From positions 20,869,170 to 20,933,169 of the forward strand of contig OX424569.1 of assembly GCA_949152475.1 (NCBI GenBank): a stretch of 64,000 bases of DNA. The letters are read 5' to 3'. A program made the translations under genes and the position numbers. Under the pieces are notes generated by a model. The model made no database searches and was not told the DNA's origin. It saw only the letters and a list, made by a program, of their open reading frames with translations. The stretch's first letter is position 1. Each line of letters opens with the position of its first letter. Below are positions 1-11,240 of this stretch, piece after piece. This stretch comes from Terebella lapidaria (Eukaryota; Annelida; Polychaeta; Terebellida; Terebellidae).

Positions 1-230
1 CTGGAAAAATATTTATGCAATAGTTGCAGAACTCTGCATGGAGGTTCATATGCCACCAGGGAAGAACCCTATTGATTTTGGGATCGATCTGTCAAACGAC
101 CTTTGACCTAGAGGTCGAAATAATTTTTTGCTGATTCATCCTTGAGGCTTCCTGCATATCTCAGAAACAATGCATCGTAGAGCGAAACGGACGTTATTTT
201 TGGACTCGTCGCCCTAGACAAACATCTCTA

Positions 231-270
231 GGGTGTATTATTTTTTTGGATCCGGCTCCGAGGTCCGTGA
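231..270 (+). other. Empty target site for family A (paralogous to filled site at 21071)
   Basis: Here the C element reads 'gggtgtattattttttt' and continues directly into 'ggatccggctccgagg'. In the second C copy the same left flank stops at 21070, a family A element follows, and the right flank resumes at 24508 as a T run and then 'gatccagctccgagg'. This locus therefore shows the pre-insertion state and places the A element inside a T tract. Confidence 0.8.
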
Positions 271-479
271 GGTCCTTGAGGATGAAATCGAGGCTGATCT
301 TGAAACTTGGTTTCCGGACGATAACTCGAAAAATATTCAGGCAATAGTTGCAGAATTTTGCATGGAGGTTTATATATCAACAGGGAAGAAGCCTTTTGAT
401 TTTGGGATCGATACGTCAAACGACCTTTGACCTAGAGGTCGAAATAATTTTTTGCTGAGTCATCCTTGAGGCATCCTGC

Positions 480-1110
480 ATATCTCGGAAACGGTGCGTC
501 GTAGAGCGAAACGGACGTTATTTTCGGACTCGTCGCCCTAGACAAACATGTCTAAAGGGTATTATGGATGAACTTTGACCTTGACTCGAAATTTTTTTGC
601 CGAGTCGGCATTTTTCGTTTTCGTCGATATCTCGGAAACGGTGTGTCGTAGAGCGAAACGGACGTTATTTTCGGACTCATCGCCCTAGACAAACGTGTCT
701 AAAGGGTATTATGGATGAACTTTGACCTTGACCCCAAATGTTTTTGCCGAGTCGGCATTTTTCGTTTTCGTCGATTTCTCGGAAACGGTGCGTCGTAGAG
801 CGAAACGGACGTTATCTTCGGACTCGTCGCCCTAGACAAACATGTCTAAGGGCTATGATGGATGAACTTTGACCTTGATCCGAATTTTTTTTGCCGAGTC
901 GGCATTTTTTTGGTTTCGGCGATATCTCGGAAACGGTGCGTCGTAGAGCGAAACGGACGTAATTTTCGAACTCGTCGCCCTAGACAAAAATGTCTAATGG
1001 GTATGATGGATGAATTTTGACCTTGATCCGAATTTTTTTTGCCGAGTCATCATTTTTCGTTTTCGTCGATATCTCGGAAACAGTGCGTCGTAGAGCGAAA
1101 CGGACGTTAT
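480..1110 (+). repeat. 147-bp minisatellite of family C
   Basis: The word 'gtcgtagagcg' recurs at about 498, 645, 791, 940 and 1087, giving a 147-bp period. Each unit holds 'atctcggaaacggtg', 'ttttcggactcgtcgcc' and 'gatgaactttgaccttgac'. The same unit recurs at 4360-4500, 5470-5930 and through 24720-26400. It appears to be the internal amplified domain of family C. Confidence 0.9.
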
Positions 1111-2010
1111 TTTCGTACCATATATGTACCGAATAGGATACGAATAGGTTTTGAAACTAGTTCTGTGCAAACATTTTCAAAGCTCTGCCTATGAGGCCAG
1201 TGGCCCTTGTTTGCTGATTCATCCTTGAGGCTTCCTGCATATCTCAGAAAAGGTGCGTCGTAGAGCAAAACGGACGTTATTTTCGGACTCGTCGCCCTAG
1301 ACAAACATGTCTATGGGGTATTTTTTTATCCCCCGAACAAAGTTCGGCGGATACTATGGATTTGGCTTCGTCGTCCGCGTCCGCGTCCGCAGAGATTTTC
1401 TTGTGAACGGGCTACAGGCCGCAATTCTCACCCGATCACCATTATTTTTTGCAGGCACATATATAATGGTAAGATCCCGACACCAATCGATTTTGGTTGC
1501 CGTGGCAATTGAATTGGTCGTTTGGGGAAACATTTTGCATTGAAAACAGCCTGTTTGAGACACATGGCTTGTGAACGCGTTACAGGCCGCAATTCTCACC
1601 CGATCACCATTATTTTTTGCAGGCACATATATTATGGTAAGATCCCAACACCAATCGATTTGGGTTGCCGTGGCAACTGAATTGGTCGTTTGGGGACACA
1701 TTTTGCATTGAAAACAGCCTGTTTGAGACACATGGCTTGTGAACGCTCTACAGATGGCAATTTTTGACGAATCTCGATAATATTTGGAAGTGTTGTTGGG
1801 AAGGGCTGTCACACGAAACCATTCGTTTTTTAGAATGATCATATAAATATTAATATGTTAACAGCCTAACTTATTACAGAATTTTGAAATATCCATTTTG
1901 ACATGTACGATCATTCCAATAGCCTGTACAATGGAAGGTAATGACACTGGTTTCTTGTTCAGAATGGAGAACTGAAGTTTTCAGTGAAAACAGGACAATA
2001 TTACTGAATA

Positions 2011-2880
2011 AGTTAACATTAGTTTTACTAGTTAAGTCTATTATCGTCCACAATAAAAATAGTTAAGATGAGAAACATTTATTATTAAGCTCAACAGGGT
2101 AAAGGTTTTGTCCAGTACAGATTTCATGGGTGTAACTGAATAAGTTAACATTATTTTTAATAGTTAAGTCTATTATTGACCACAATAAAAATAGTTAAGA
2201 CAAGAAATATTTATTATTAACCTCAACAAGGTAAATGTTTTGTCCAGTACAAATTTCATTGGTGTAACCGAATAAGTTAACATTATTTTCACTAGTTAAG
2301 TCTATTATTGACCACAATAAAAATAGTTAAGTCTATTATTGACCACAATAAAAATAGTTAAGATGAGAAATATTTATTATTAAGCTCAACAGGGTGAAAG
2401 TATGTCCAGTACAGATTTCATGGGTGTACTGAATAAGTTAACATTATTTTTACTAGTTTTAGTCTATTATTGACCACAATAAAAATAGTTAAGACAAGAA
2501 ATATTTATTATTGGGCTCAACAAGGTAAAGATTCTGTCCAGTAGACATTTTATGTCTGTAACCAAATAAGTTAACATTTTTTTTTGCTAGTTAAGTCTAT
2601 TATTGACCTCAATAAAAATAGTTAAGATGAGAAACAATTATTATTGAGCCTAACAAGGTTAAGATTTTGTCCGGTAGAAATTTCTGGGTGTAACCGAATA
2701 AGCTAACTTTATTTTTACATGTTAAGTCTATTATTGACCACAATGAAAATAGTTTAGACAAGAAATATTTATTATTGGGCTCAACAAGGTGAAGGCTTTG
2801 TCCAGTAGAGATTTTATGGCTGTGACCAAATAAGTTAACATTATTTTTTTGCTAGTTTAGTCTATTATTGATCACGATAG
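2011..2880 (+). repeat. 132-bp minisatellite inside family A
   Basis: 'agttaacatta' recurs at about 2011, 2143, 2274, 2436, 2569, 2701 and 2833, mostly 131-133 bp apart; one unit is lengthened by a local duplication of about 31 bp near 2310-2340. The units are AT-rich ('ctattattgaccacaataaa', 'tttattattgggctcaac') and have no coding potential. Confidence 0.9.
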
Positions 2881-2884
2881 CTTT

Positions 2885-3850
2885 TTATGAAAACATTGAT
2901 CAACTTTTACTTTGAATTTCAACTTGAGACCATGTTTGGCACAAATTATGAGTTAAAATATAACTTATGGTGAAAAATTCGATCTGGCTCCAATTTTGTC
3001 ATCTTGAAATGCAGTTTTGGTCAACTTTTACTTTGAATTTCAACTTGAAAGCATGTTTGGCACATATTATAAGTCGAAATATAACTTATGGTGAAAAGTT
3101 CAATCTGGCTTCATTTTCGTCATCTTGAAATGCAGTTTTGGTCAATTTTTGGGTTTGAATTTCAACTTGAAACCAAGTTTGGCACATATTATGAGTTAAA
3201 ATATAACTTATGATGAAAAGTTCGATCTGGCTCCAATTTCTTCATCTTGAAATGCAGTTTTGGTAAACTTTTAGCTTGAATTTCAACTTGAAGCCAAGTT
3301 TGGCACATATTATGAGTTAAAATATAACTTATGACGAAAAGTTCTATCTGGCTCCAATTTCGTCATCTTGAAATGCAGTTTTGGTCAACTTTTACATTGA
3401 CATTCAACTTAATACCAAGTTTGGCACATATTATGAGTTGAAATATAACTCATGGCGAAAAGTTTGATCTGGCTCCAATTTCGTCATCTTGAAATGCAGT
3501 TTTGGTCCACTTTTAGTTTGAATTCCAACTTGAAATCAAGTTGGGCAGGTATTATGAGTTAAAATATAACTCATGACGAAAAGCTTGATCTGGCTCCAAT
3601 TTTGTCATCTTGAAATGCAGTTTTGATTAACTTTTACTTTGAATTTCAACTTGAAACCATGTTTGGCACATACATGTATTATGAGTCGAAATATAACTTA
3701 TGGTGAGAAGTTCAATCTGGCTCCAATTTCGTCATCTTGAAATGCATTTTTGGTCAAATTTTACTTTGAATTTCAACTTGGAACCAAGTTTGTAAAATAT
3801 TCTGAGTTGAAATATAAACAGGTGAAAAGATTGATCTATCTGTATTTTCG
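2885..3850 (+). repeat. 120-bp minisatellite inside family A
   Basis: 'catcttgaaatgcagttttgg' type words recur every 120 bp (about 3001, 3121, 3241, 3361, 3481, 3601). Each unit carries 'gaatttcaacttgaaacc', 'ggcacatattatgagt' and 'gatctggctccaatttcg'. The same array is present in the right copy at 23340-24180. Confidence 0.9.
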
Positions 3851-5582
3851 TTATTTTATCAAACATGTCGAATAGAACTTCATATAAAGAGATTTCAGTG
3901 GTGATTTTGAATTCGACCTTCAATAACCTCGGAAAATCAGTGCAGCAATTTTGTTGGGGAAAAGAAAACAGTTGTGACTTGAGATTTAACATTTCTCTGG
4001 TAATCTTTTTTAGCCCTTGCTCTAGTTTTTCACACTTGACAGTGATATATTTGGGGCAACAGAGATGATAGGGCTACGGGGGATACATCCAAGCGGTCGT
4101 AGGCGACCGGAAGCGTCTAGTTTTTTTTGATTCGAGGTCCGTGAGGTCCGTGAGGATGAAATCAAGGCCGATTATGAGACTTGGTTTCCGGACAATAACT
4201 CGAAAAATATTCAGGCAATAGTTGCAGAACTTTGCATGGAGGTTTATATACCACCAGGGAAGAACCCTATCGATTTTGGGATTGATCCGTCAAACGACCT
4301 TTGACCTAGAGGTCGAAATATCTTTTTGCTGACTCATCCTTGAGGCTTCCTGCATATCTCGGAAACGGTACGTCGTAGAGCGAAACGGACGTTATTTTCG
4401 GACTCGTCGTCCTAGACAAACATGTCTAAGGGGTATTATGGATGAACTTTGACCTTGACTCGAAATTTTCTTGCCGAGTCGGCATTTGTCACATGACAAT
4501 GTCACTTTTACATTGACATTCAACTTAATACCAAGTTTGGCACATATTATGAGTTGAAATATAACTCATGGCGAAAAGTTTGATCTGGCTCCAATTTCGT
4601 CATCTTGAAATGCAGTTTTGGTCCACTTTTAGTTTGAATTCCAACTTGAAATCAAGTTGGGCAGGTATTATGAGTTAAAATATAACTCATGACGAAAAGC
4701 TTGATCTGGCTCCAATTTTGTCATCTTGAAATGCAGTTTTGATTAACTTTTACTTTGAATTTCAACTTGAAACCATGTTTGGCACATACATGTATTATGA
4801 GTCGAAATATAACTTATGGTGAGAAGTTCAATCTGGCTCCAATTTCGTCATCTTGAAATGCATTTTTGGTCAAATTTTACTTTGAATTTCAACTTGGAAC
4901 CAAGTTTGTAAAATATTCTGAGTTGAAATATAAACAGGTGAAAAGATTGATCTATCTGTATTTTCGTTATTTTATCAAACATGTCGAATAGAACTTCATA
5001 TAAAGAGATTTCAGTGGTGATTTTGAATTCAACCTTCAATAACCTCGGAAAATCAGTGCAGCAATTTTGTTGGGGAAAAGAAAACAGTTGTGACTTGAGA
5101 TTTAACATTTCTCTGGTAATCTTTTTTAGCCCTTGCTCTAGTTTTTCACACTTGACAGTGATATATTTGGGGCAACAGAGATGATAGGGCTACGGGGGAT
5201 ACATCCAAGCGGTCGTAGGCGACCGGAAGCGTCTAGTTTTTTTTGATTCGAGGTCCGTGAGGTCCGTGAGGATGAAATCAAGGCCGATTATGAGACTTGG
5301 TTTCCGGACAATAACTCGAAAAATATTCAGGCAATAGTTGCAGAACTTTGCATGGAGGTTTATATACCACCAGGGAAGAACCCTATCGATTTTGGGATTG
5401 ATCCGTCAAATGACCTTTGACCTAGAGGTCGAAATATCTTTTTGCTGACTCATCCTTGAGGCTTCCTGCATATCTCGGAAACGGTACGTCGTAGAGCGTC
5501 GTCGTCCTAGACAAACATGTCTAAGGGGTATTATGGATGAACTTTGACCTTGACTCGAAGTTTTCTTGCCGAGTCGGCATTT
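3388..5582 (+). repeat. Tandem duplication of about 1.1 kb across the A/C boundary
   Basis: Sequence from about 3388 to 4490 is repeated almost identically from about 4504 to 5582 (offset 1116). The duplicated block contains the end of the 120-bp array, the A tail with its hairpin and CTAG (second copy ends 5236), and part of C. The junction carries extra bases 'gtcacatgacaatgtc'. The second copy lacks about 23 bp near 5499. Few other differences are visible, so the event is recent. Confidence 0.85.
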
Positions 5583-6075
5583 TTCGTTTTCGTCCATATC
5601 TCGGAAACGGTGCGCTGTAGAGCGAAACGGACATTATTTTCGGACTCGTCGCCCTAGACAAACATGTCTAAAGGGTATTATGGATGAACTTTGACCTTGA
5701 CCCGAAATTTTTTTGCCGAGTCGGCATTTTTCGTTTTCGTCGATATCTCGGAAACGGTGCGTCGTAGAGCGAAACGGACGTTATTTTCGGACTCGTCACC
5801 CTAGACAAACATGTCTAAGGGGTATTATGGATGAACTTTGACCTTGACCCGAAATTTTTCGGCCGAGTCGGCAATTTTCGTTTTCGGCGATATCTCGGAA
5901 ACAGTGCTTCTTAGAATGAAACTTACATTATTTGCCGATTGGTCCCGCTAGACAAACATGTCTAAGTCGAAATTTTTCATTTTCGTCGATACCCCATGGT
6001 AAACATGTTATAAACATTATTAATTAGTCTTAACACCGAAATGCCTCCAAGGCATCTTTAGGCCTTGACGTCTAG

Positions 6076-6622
6076 TTTCCTATATGGTCTGACCTTATTT
6101 TCAAGGTCAGACCACAAAATAGCTAATATCTCGTTTATTATCGACCTTACAGCTTAGCAATCAGCTGTGCACATATAAGAAATGATATACATGTATGCTG
6201 AATATTCTCATGACCTTGAATTTGACCTTCGACCTTATTTTCAAGGTCACAACACAAAATCGAATATCTTGCTTATTATCAACTTTACAGCTTAGAAATA
6301 AATTGTGCACATATAACAAATGATATATACTGAATATTGTCATGAACCTGAATTTGACCTTTGACCTCATTTTTCAAGGTCTAAAGCCAAAAATGGCTAA
6401 TATCTCACCTATTAACAACTTTACAGCCTAGGAATCATTTGTGGACATATAGGAAATGATATATGCTGATATTCTCATGACCTTGAACTTTAACCTTTGA
6501 CCTTTTTGTCGACTTTACAGTCTAGGAATCCATAGTGAACAGTAGGAAATGATACCGTATTTATTCAATTAGTTCGAACACTCTAATAATTCGAACACCA
6601 AAAATTATTGAAGACAATAATT
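6076..6622 (+). repeat. Family B-type minisatellite outside any complete element
   Basis: Units with 'gaccttgaatttgacc', 'tttcaaggtca' and 'ggaaatgatatatgctga' run directly from the end of C to about 6550, so an older B element probably surrounds this point. At 6552-6620 an unrelated AT-rich stretch holds the words 'ttagttcgaacac' and 'aattcgaacacc', possibly the end of a MITE. Confidence 0.6.
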
Positions 6623-7019
6623 AGGTTACCGGACCTATGGTCCGATAACCTATTGCCATGGCGTTGCGTCCGTCGTTCGTCCGTCCGTCCGTCCGTCCGT
6701 CGTCCGTAAGCAATTTTATCTTTAAAGTTTACGATAGGATTTTTCTGAAATTTTGCACAAAAATGCCTAAAAATATTTCCAGAGGGAGGTAGTTTTAGTT
6801 TTTTTATTTTCGCTTTTTTTTCAAAATGGCGGCCGTTTTCGTCGAAAAGTGGGCAATTTTGGACTTTGACGGTCGTTTTCTCAAAATCTGTTCAGTAACT
6901 TTTTTTCTTATTGATGCATAACACTCCTCATATGTACCCCTGTGACATGTATAAATTTCATTGACATGTATAAACTCGGCCCAAATGTGACTTTCCCATG
7001 TTAAATTTTCCTATGCTTT

Positions 7020-8290
7020 ATAATGGCACACATTAAGCCTAATATCTCACTTAATATTGAAATTAGAGACTAGGAATGAATTGTGGACATATAGGAAATG
7101 ATATATGCTGAATATTCTCGTGACCTTGAATTTGACTTTTGACCTCATTTTCAAGGTCACAGGACAAAATGGCTAATATCTCGCTTATTAACGACTTTAC
7201 AGCTTAGGAATCAGTTGTGAACATATAGGAAATGATATATGCTGAATATTCTTGTGACCTTGAATTTGACCTTTGACCTCATTTTCAAGGTCACATGACA
7301 AAATGGCTAATATCTTGCTTATTATCGACTTTACAGTTTAGGAATCAATTGTGAACATATAGGAAATGATATATGCTGAATATTTTCGTGACCTTGAATT
7401 TGACCTTTGACCTCATTTCCAAGGTCGCAGGACAAAATTGCTAATATCTCGCTTATTATCGACTTTACAGCTTAGGAATCAATTGTGAACATATAGGAAA
7501 TGATATATGCTGAATATTCTCGTGGCCTTGAATTTGAGCTTTGACCTCATTTTCAAAGTCACAGGACAAAATGACCAATATCTTGCTTAATAGCGACTTT
7601 ACAGCTTAGGAATCGATTGTGAACATATCGGAAATGATATATGCTGAAAATTCTCGTGACCTTGAATTTGACCTTTGACCTCATTTTCAAGGTCACAGGA
7701 CAAAACTCCCAATATCTTGCTTATTAGCGACTTTACAGCTTAGGAATCAATTGTGAACATATAGGAAATGATATATGCTGAAAATTCTCATGACCTTGAA
7801 TTTGACCTTTGACCTCATTTTCAAGGTCACATGACAAAATGGCTAATATCTCGCTTATTATCGACTTTACAGCTTAGGAATCAATTGTGAACATATAGGA
7901 AATGATATATGCTGAATATTCTCGTGACCTTTAATTTGACCTTTGACCTCATTTTCAAGGTCACAGGACAAACTGGCTAATATCTTGCTTATTAGCAACT
8001 TTGCAGCTTAGGAATCAATTGTGAACATATTGGAAATGATATATGCTGAATATTCTAGTGACCTTGAATTTGACCCTTGACCTAAATTTCAAGGTTAGTC
8101 ATTTTATTTTCAAGGTCAGAATACAAAATGGCTTATATCTCGCTTATTATCAAATTTACAGCTTAGGGGTCCATAGTGAACATATAGGAAATGATGTATG
8201 CTGAATATTTTGGTGATCTAGAATTTGACCTTTGATCTCATTTTCAAGGTCAGAGAACAAAATGGCTAATATGTCGCTTATTATCATCTT
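7020..8290 (+). repeat. 134-bp minisatellite of family B with repeated nuclear-receptor-like half sites
   Basis: 'gacctcattttcaaggtca' recurs about every 134 bp (7141, 7275, 7408 and on). Each unit carries TGACCTTGAATTTGACC, usually TGACCTTTGACCT, and TTTCAAGGTCA, then 'cttattatcgactttacag' and 'catataggaaatgatatatg'. Related arrays lie at 13020-14330 and 14930-15680. Confidence 0.9.
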
Positions 8291-8294
8291 TACA

Positions 8295-8802
8295 TCTGCC
8301 CCTGATGAAGCTAGTGTGTCTTTGGATAAACTATTTGGTCGGGCTTTGTTTCTATTGCAAAATGTTGTATTTTACGTTTCTTATTGGCGTCATCAAAATT
8401 TGATTGTATTGGTGGTAATAGATTGATACTTACATTTATACCACTGAGTCGGTGTCACTGCTGGCGGACGTTAAATCTGTCCCCGAGGATACCATCAACT
8501 CAGTAGCCTTCGGGCTTGTGATTGGGTACTTTTGTACTTGTCATGTATCTATTCCATGGGGTTAGATTCGGATTTCTAAATTATTTTCATAGGTTGTTGG
8601 GCAGTTGTATACTAATTCCATCTGGTGTACAGTAGAAACAACTACATTTAACACATTGTCTGCCCCTGAAGACGCCAGTGTGTCTTTGGATAAACTATTT
8701 GGTCGGGCTTTGTTTGTTTCTATTGCAAAATGTAGTATTTTACGTTTCTTATTGGCATCATCAAAATCTGATTGTATTGGTGGTAATAGATTGATACTTA
8801 CA
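8295..8802. mobile_element. Small direct-repeat-bounded insertion in B1
   Basis: Two direct copies of about 145 bp (8295-8438 and 8659-8806) flank about 220 bp of different sequence. The insertion is bordered by TTTACA (8289-8294 and 8803-8808). The homologous minisatellite unit at 14465-14490 lacks it and reads 'catctttacagcttagg', a clear empty site. The architecture fits a short LTR-like or Penelope-like non-autonomous fossil; no coding region is present and the class is undetermined. Confidence 0.6.
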
Positions 8803-9097
8803 TTTACAGCATAGGAATCAATTGCGAATATAGAGGAATGATATATACTGAATATTTTCATGACCTTGAACTTGAACTTTGACCTCATTTTCAAGGTCAC
8901 ATCACAGAATGGCTAATGTCTCACTTATTATCGACTTTACAGCTGAGGAATTTATTGTGGACATACTAGAAGTGATATATTTGTTGAAAATTTCATGGCC
9001 TTGAATTTATCAGTGACTTTATTTTCAAGGTCACTGGACAAAAGGCTAATATCTAAAATGTATATTGTCCGGTAACCTTTCTTAGCCCTTGGGCTAA

Positions 9098-9475
9098 TTT
9101 TTGGGTAAAAAAATGCCCAGCTTTGCTTCTATAGAGGAAATGCTTGTAGGTAGAGCTTATGTTTGCATTATGAACTTATAGGAATACATATATGCGCAAC
9201 TTTAAATGATGACCTTGAACTTGACCTCAGATGACCTTGAGTGCCAAATGTCTGACTCGGAATGTGTAAATTGGCCTGAGTGGCCTAAACTCTTGCACCC
9301 CGATATATCTTTGTATTATGAACATATAGAAAATAAAATGCCGCACACGTAGGTACATGTAATGGTGACATTGAAATTCACACAGATGATTTCACAAATC
9401 AAGGTCATATGTTCACACTGATAACCTTGATTGGTAAATCTCAAGGTCTGTTACGAACCATTCTTTAACTAGCTG
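9098..9475 (+). repeat. Decayed B-type minisatellite flank
   Basis: Units with 'gatgaccttgaacttgacc', 'cttgagtgccaaatgtctga' and 'acacagatgatttcac' resemble 18380-18850, the 3' part of element B3. This is probably the remainder of an older B element into which B1 inserted. Confidence 0.55.
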
Positions 9476-10570
9476 GTGGCTCACCAACCGACCACATCAG
9501 AACAATCGGACCTGGCGAGGCTCCAAACTTTGACCTTCCGCTCCAGTGGCGGACGCCTTACCCCTAGACCACTGGTTTGGTCTGGTATGGTGCAGCTTTT
9601 GGTAATCTTGACAAAATGTGTAAATGTAGGTCTGCACTTCTCTGCAGACCACTCATGAAAGCTGGAAATGTAGTTTTGATATATATGGGGATTCATTAAA
9701 TGTTATATTATATTATCTTTTGATGACCCTGAACTTGATGATGGAACTCTCTTAAAGTTGAGCTTAGTGCTGTATTACAATGTTATGATAATATAGGACC
9801 ACATTATATTAGTAACTATCTATATCCAGTTGGGGAAATATTCTGGTTGCCTTCTGGTGAGTATATGTCATGGTAGTCTGATGATCTAGCTTGGTACAGG
9901 TATGAGCATGTATTGTTTCAGAAGTAAGAAAAAAAACAAGAAACATTACAATCAATGTTTTTGGAAATTTTGGGCAATATGGATGACGGGGCATTAAGGG
10001 GATACACTCACGCAGTAGTCGGTGACAGGAAAGCATATCATTCTCTTGGAACTTTGATTGATTGTCTTCTTTCACTTCTCTAGCATGAGAGCACTACAGT
10101 GATCCCCCTCAGAAGACCTACCCTTCTGCCACAAAATTAAGGTCTTATCTAAGGGGATGTCTTATTAGAGGGGTTTATTTACATGTTAAAGTCATCCTAG
10201 TGCCGCAAGAAAAAGTCTTCTCAGAGGGGGGAGTCTTTATTGAGGGGGTGGGGGGGGGGGGTTTCATCTGAACTTTGATTGATCGTCTTCTTTCACTTCT
10301 CTAGCATGAGAGCACTATATGCTCAAGAGAGCGTAAAGTTCTTTTGAAACTGTCACTTCTCTAGCACATACTGCTTCACCGCCTCTCATTGGATAATCTG
10401 GATTCTGAGGAACATGTAACAGTTTTGGTAGGTGACAATTGTTCATAATGAACTTGAAAAAAAAAACCCTGCTGATGCCTTATTGCTTTCCTTATGGTCA
10501 ACTGTCAGATGTCATGAAATAGGAGCTGTGATACAGTGCATGATTAGGAGATACAATGTTGTCACCAGTG
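9476..10570. other. No gene recognised; includes a 45-bp direct repeat
   Basis: The only structure seen is 'aactttgattgat.gtcttc' followed by 'tttcacttctctagcatgag', present at about 10050-10098 and 10270-10317 and separated by sequence with a G run at about 10245-10260. Short open frames here lack recognisable domains. Confidence 0.5.
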
Positions 10571-11240
10571 ATGCCCCTATTCCACACCAACCACGAATCC
10601 CACGAATCGCCCCGAATTGATAAATTTTAGGATTCGTGAGGAATCGTAGAACTTCGCAAATTTCTTGTCCTAATCGTGACGCTCTACAATTCTGGTGTGA
10701 CACAGGTACGACAGCATTATGAATATTCGTGGGATTCTGCTGGAGTAACGGAAAATATTGCCAAGAATCAACTACGATTTACAAGAATCGAGTATGAATA
10801 CTGCAAGAACGTTAGGAATCATTTAAGACTGTCACGAATCATTCGTGGGATTCGTGACAGTATTCTTATCCAATTCGTGGTCTAGCCACAAATTCACGAA
10901 GCACGAATGACTTAAGAATACCTACGAATGTCTATGAATCTATTACGATTCAGTTGCGAAGCCTAAGAATGCATTATGAATTGGTTACGAATAAACTACG
11001 ATATTTTGGAATCGGGAGTTCGTGGCCAAAATTTTGAACAGCTCAATACTTTGGCCATGAATTCCCGATCGCTCAAGAATTTGCAAGAACGGTCTACGAA
11101 AAAATACGAAGCAGTTAAGAACTTCACGAACTGATTATGATTCAACTACGAATCCCAAAAGTTATCAATTCCAAAAGTTATCAAATCATATCAGTTCGTA
11201 CCGATTCGTGGGATTCTTGGTCGGTGTGGAATATGGGCAT
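10571..11240. mobile_element. MITE with about 39-bp TIRs and an interior of ACGAATC/GATTCGT words
   Basis: The left end (10571-10609) starts atgcccctattccacacc; the right end (11202-11240) ends ggtgtggaatatgggcat. They are inverted copies with a handful of mismatches over about 39 bp. The interior is built from short words such as cgaatc, acgaat and gattcgt in both orientations. There is no coding capacity. I could not fix a target duplication. Confidence 0.75.

Larger units (their letters stand above)
1328..4120 (+). mobile_element. Family A hairpin element (HINE/Helentron-like), left copy
   Basis: The 5' end begins ATCCCCCGAAC with the hairpin CCGAAC-aaa-GTTCGG, then a short CGTCCG microsatellite (about 1367-1390). 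The middle holds a 132-bp minisatellite (2011-2880) and a 120-bp minisatellite (2885-3850). The 3' end has CGGGGGATAC (4077-4086), which is inverted relative to the head; then a hairpin CGGTCG-tagg-CGACCG (4094-4109) and CTAG (4117-4120) before an 8-T run. No open frame looks coding. The element is a non-autonomous relative of the copy at 21071. Confidence 0.7.
1..6075 (+). mobile_element. Family C hairpin element (HINE/Helentron-like), 5' end outside window
   Basis: The body consists of a module rich in 'gaggtccgtgagg' and a roughly 147-bp repeat containing 'cgtcgtagagcgaaacgg'. The 3' end shows the subterminal inverted repeat CCGAAATGCCT (6036-6046), a hairpin CAAGGC/GCCTTG (6048-6067) and the terminal CTAG (6072-6075) followed by T. 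The matching 5' end is visible only in the second copy at 20588, which starts AAGGCATTTCGG. It has no coding capacity. A family A element (1328-4120) sits inside. The layout matches non-autonomous Helentrons (HINE, DINE-1, bivalve pearl elements) by established description; the family assignment is inferred from architecture only. Confidence 0.6.
6623..9097 (+). mobile_element. Family B hairpin element B1 (HINE/Helentron-like)
   Basis: The 5' end has AGGTTACCGGAC (6623-6634) inside a hairpin of 12-base arms with one mismatch (6624-6650), followed by a CGTC/CGTCCGTC microsatellite (about 6664-6705). The 3' end has the perfect inverted partner GTCCGGTAACCT (9067-9078), then the hairpin TTAGCCC-tt-GGGCTAA (9082-9097) and a T run. 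The interior is a 134-bp minisatellite. No coding region is present. A smaller element sits at 8295-8802. Confidence 0.75.

Noticed and set aside
1354-1842. 162-residue minus-strand open frame, with similar frames at 21099-21581, 21924-22250 and 22593-22919
   Set aside because: They are translations of the repeated family A 5' module and its microsatellite; the frame repeats with the DNA unit and shows no domain.
7020-8290. CRISPR-like regular array
   Set aside because: The units are contiguous 134-bp tandem copies with no alternating unique spacers, and the genome is eukaryotic.
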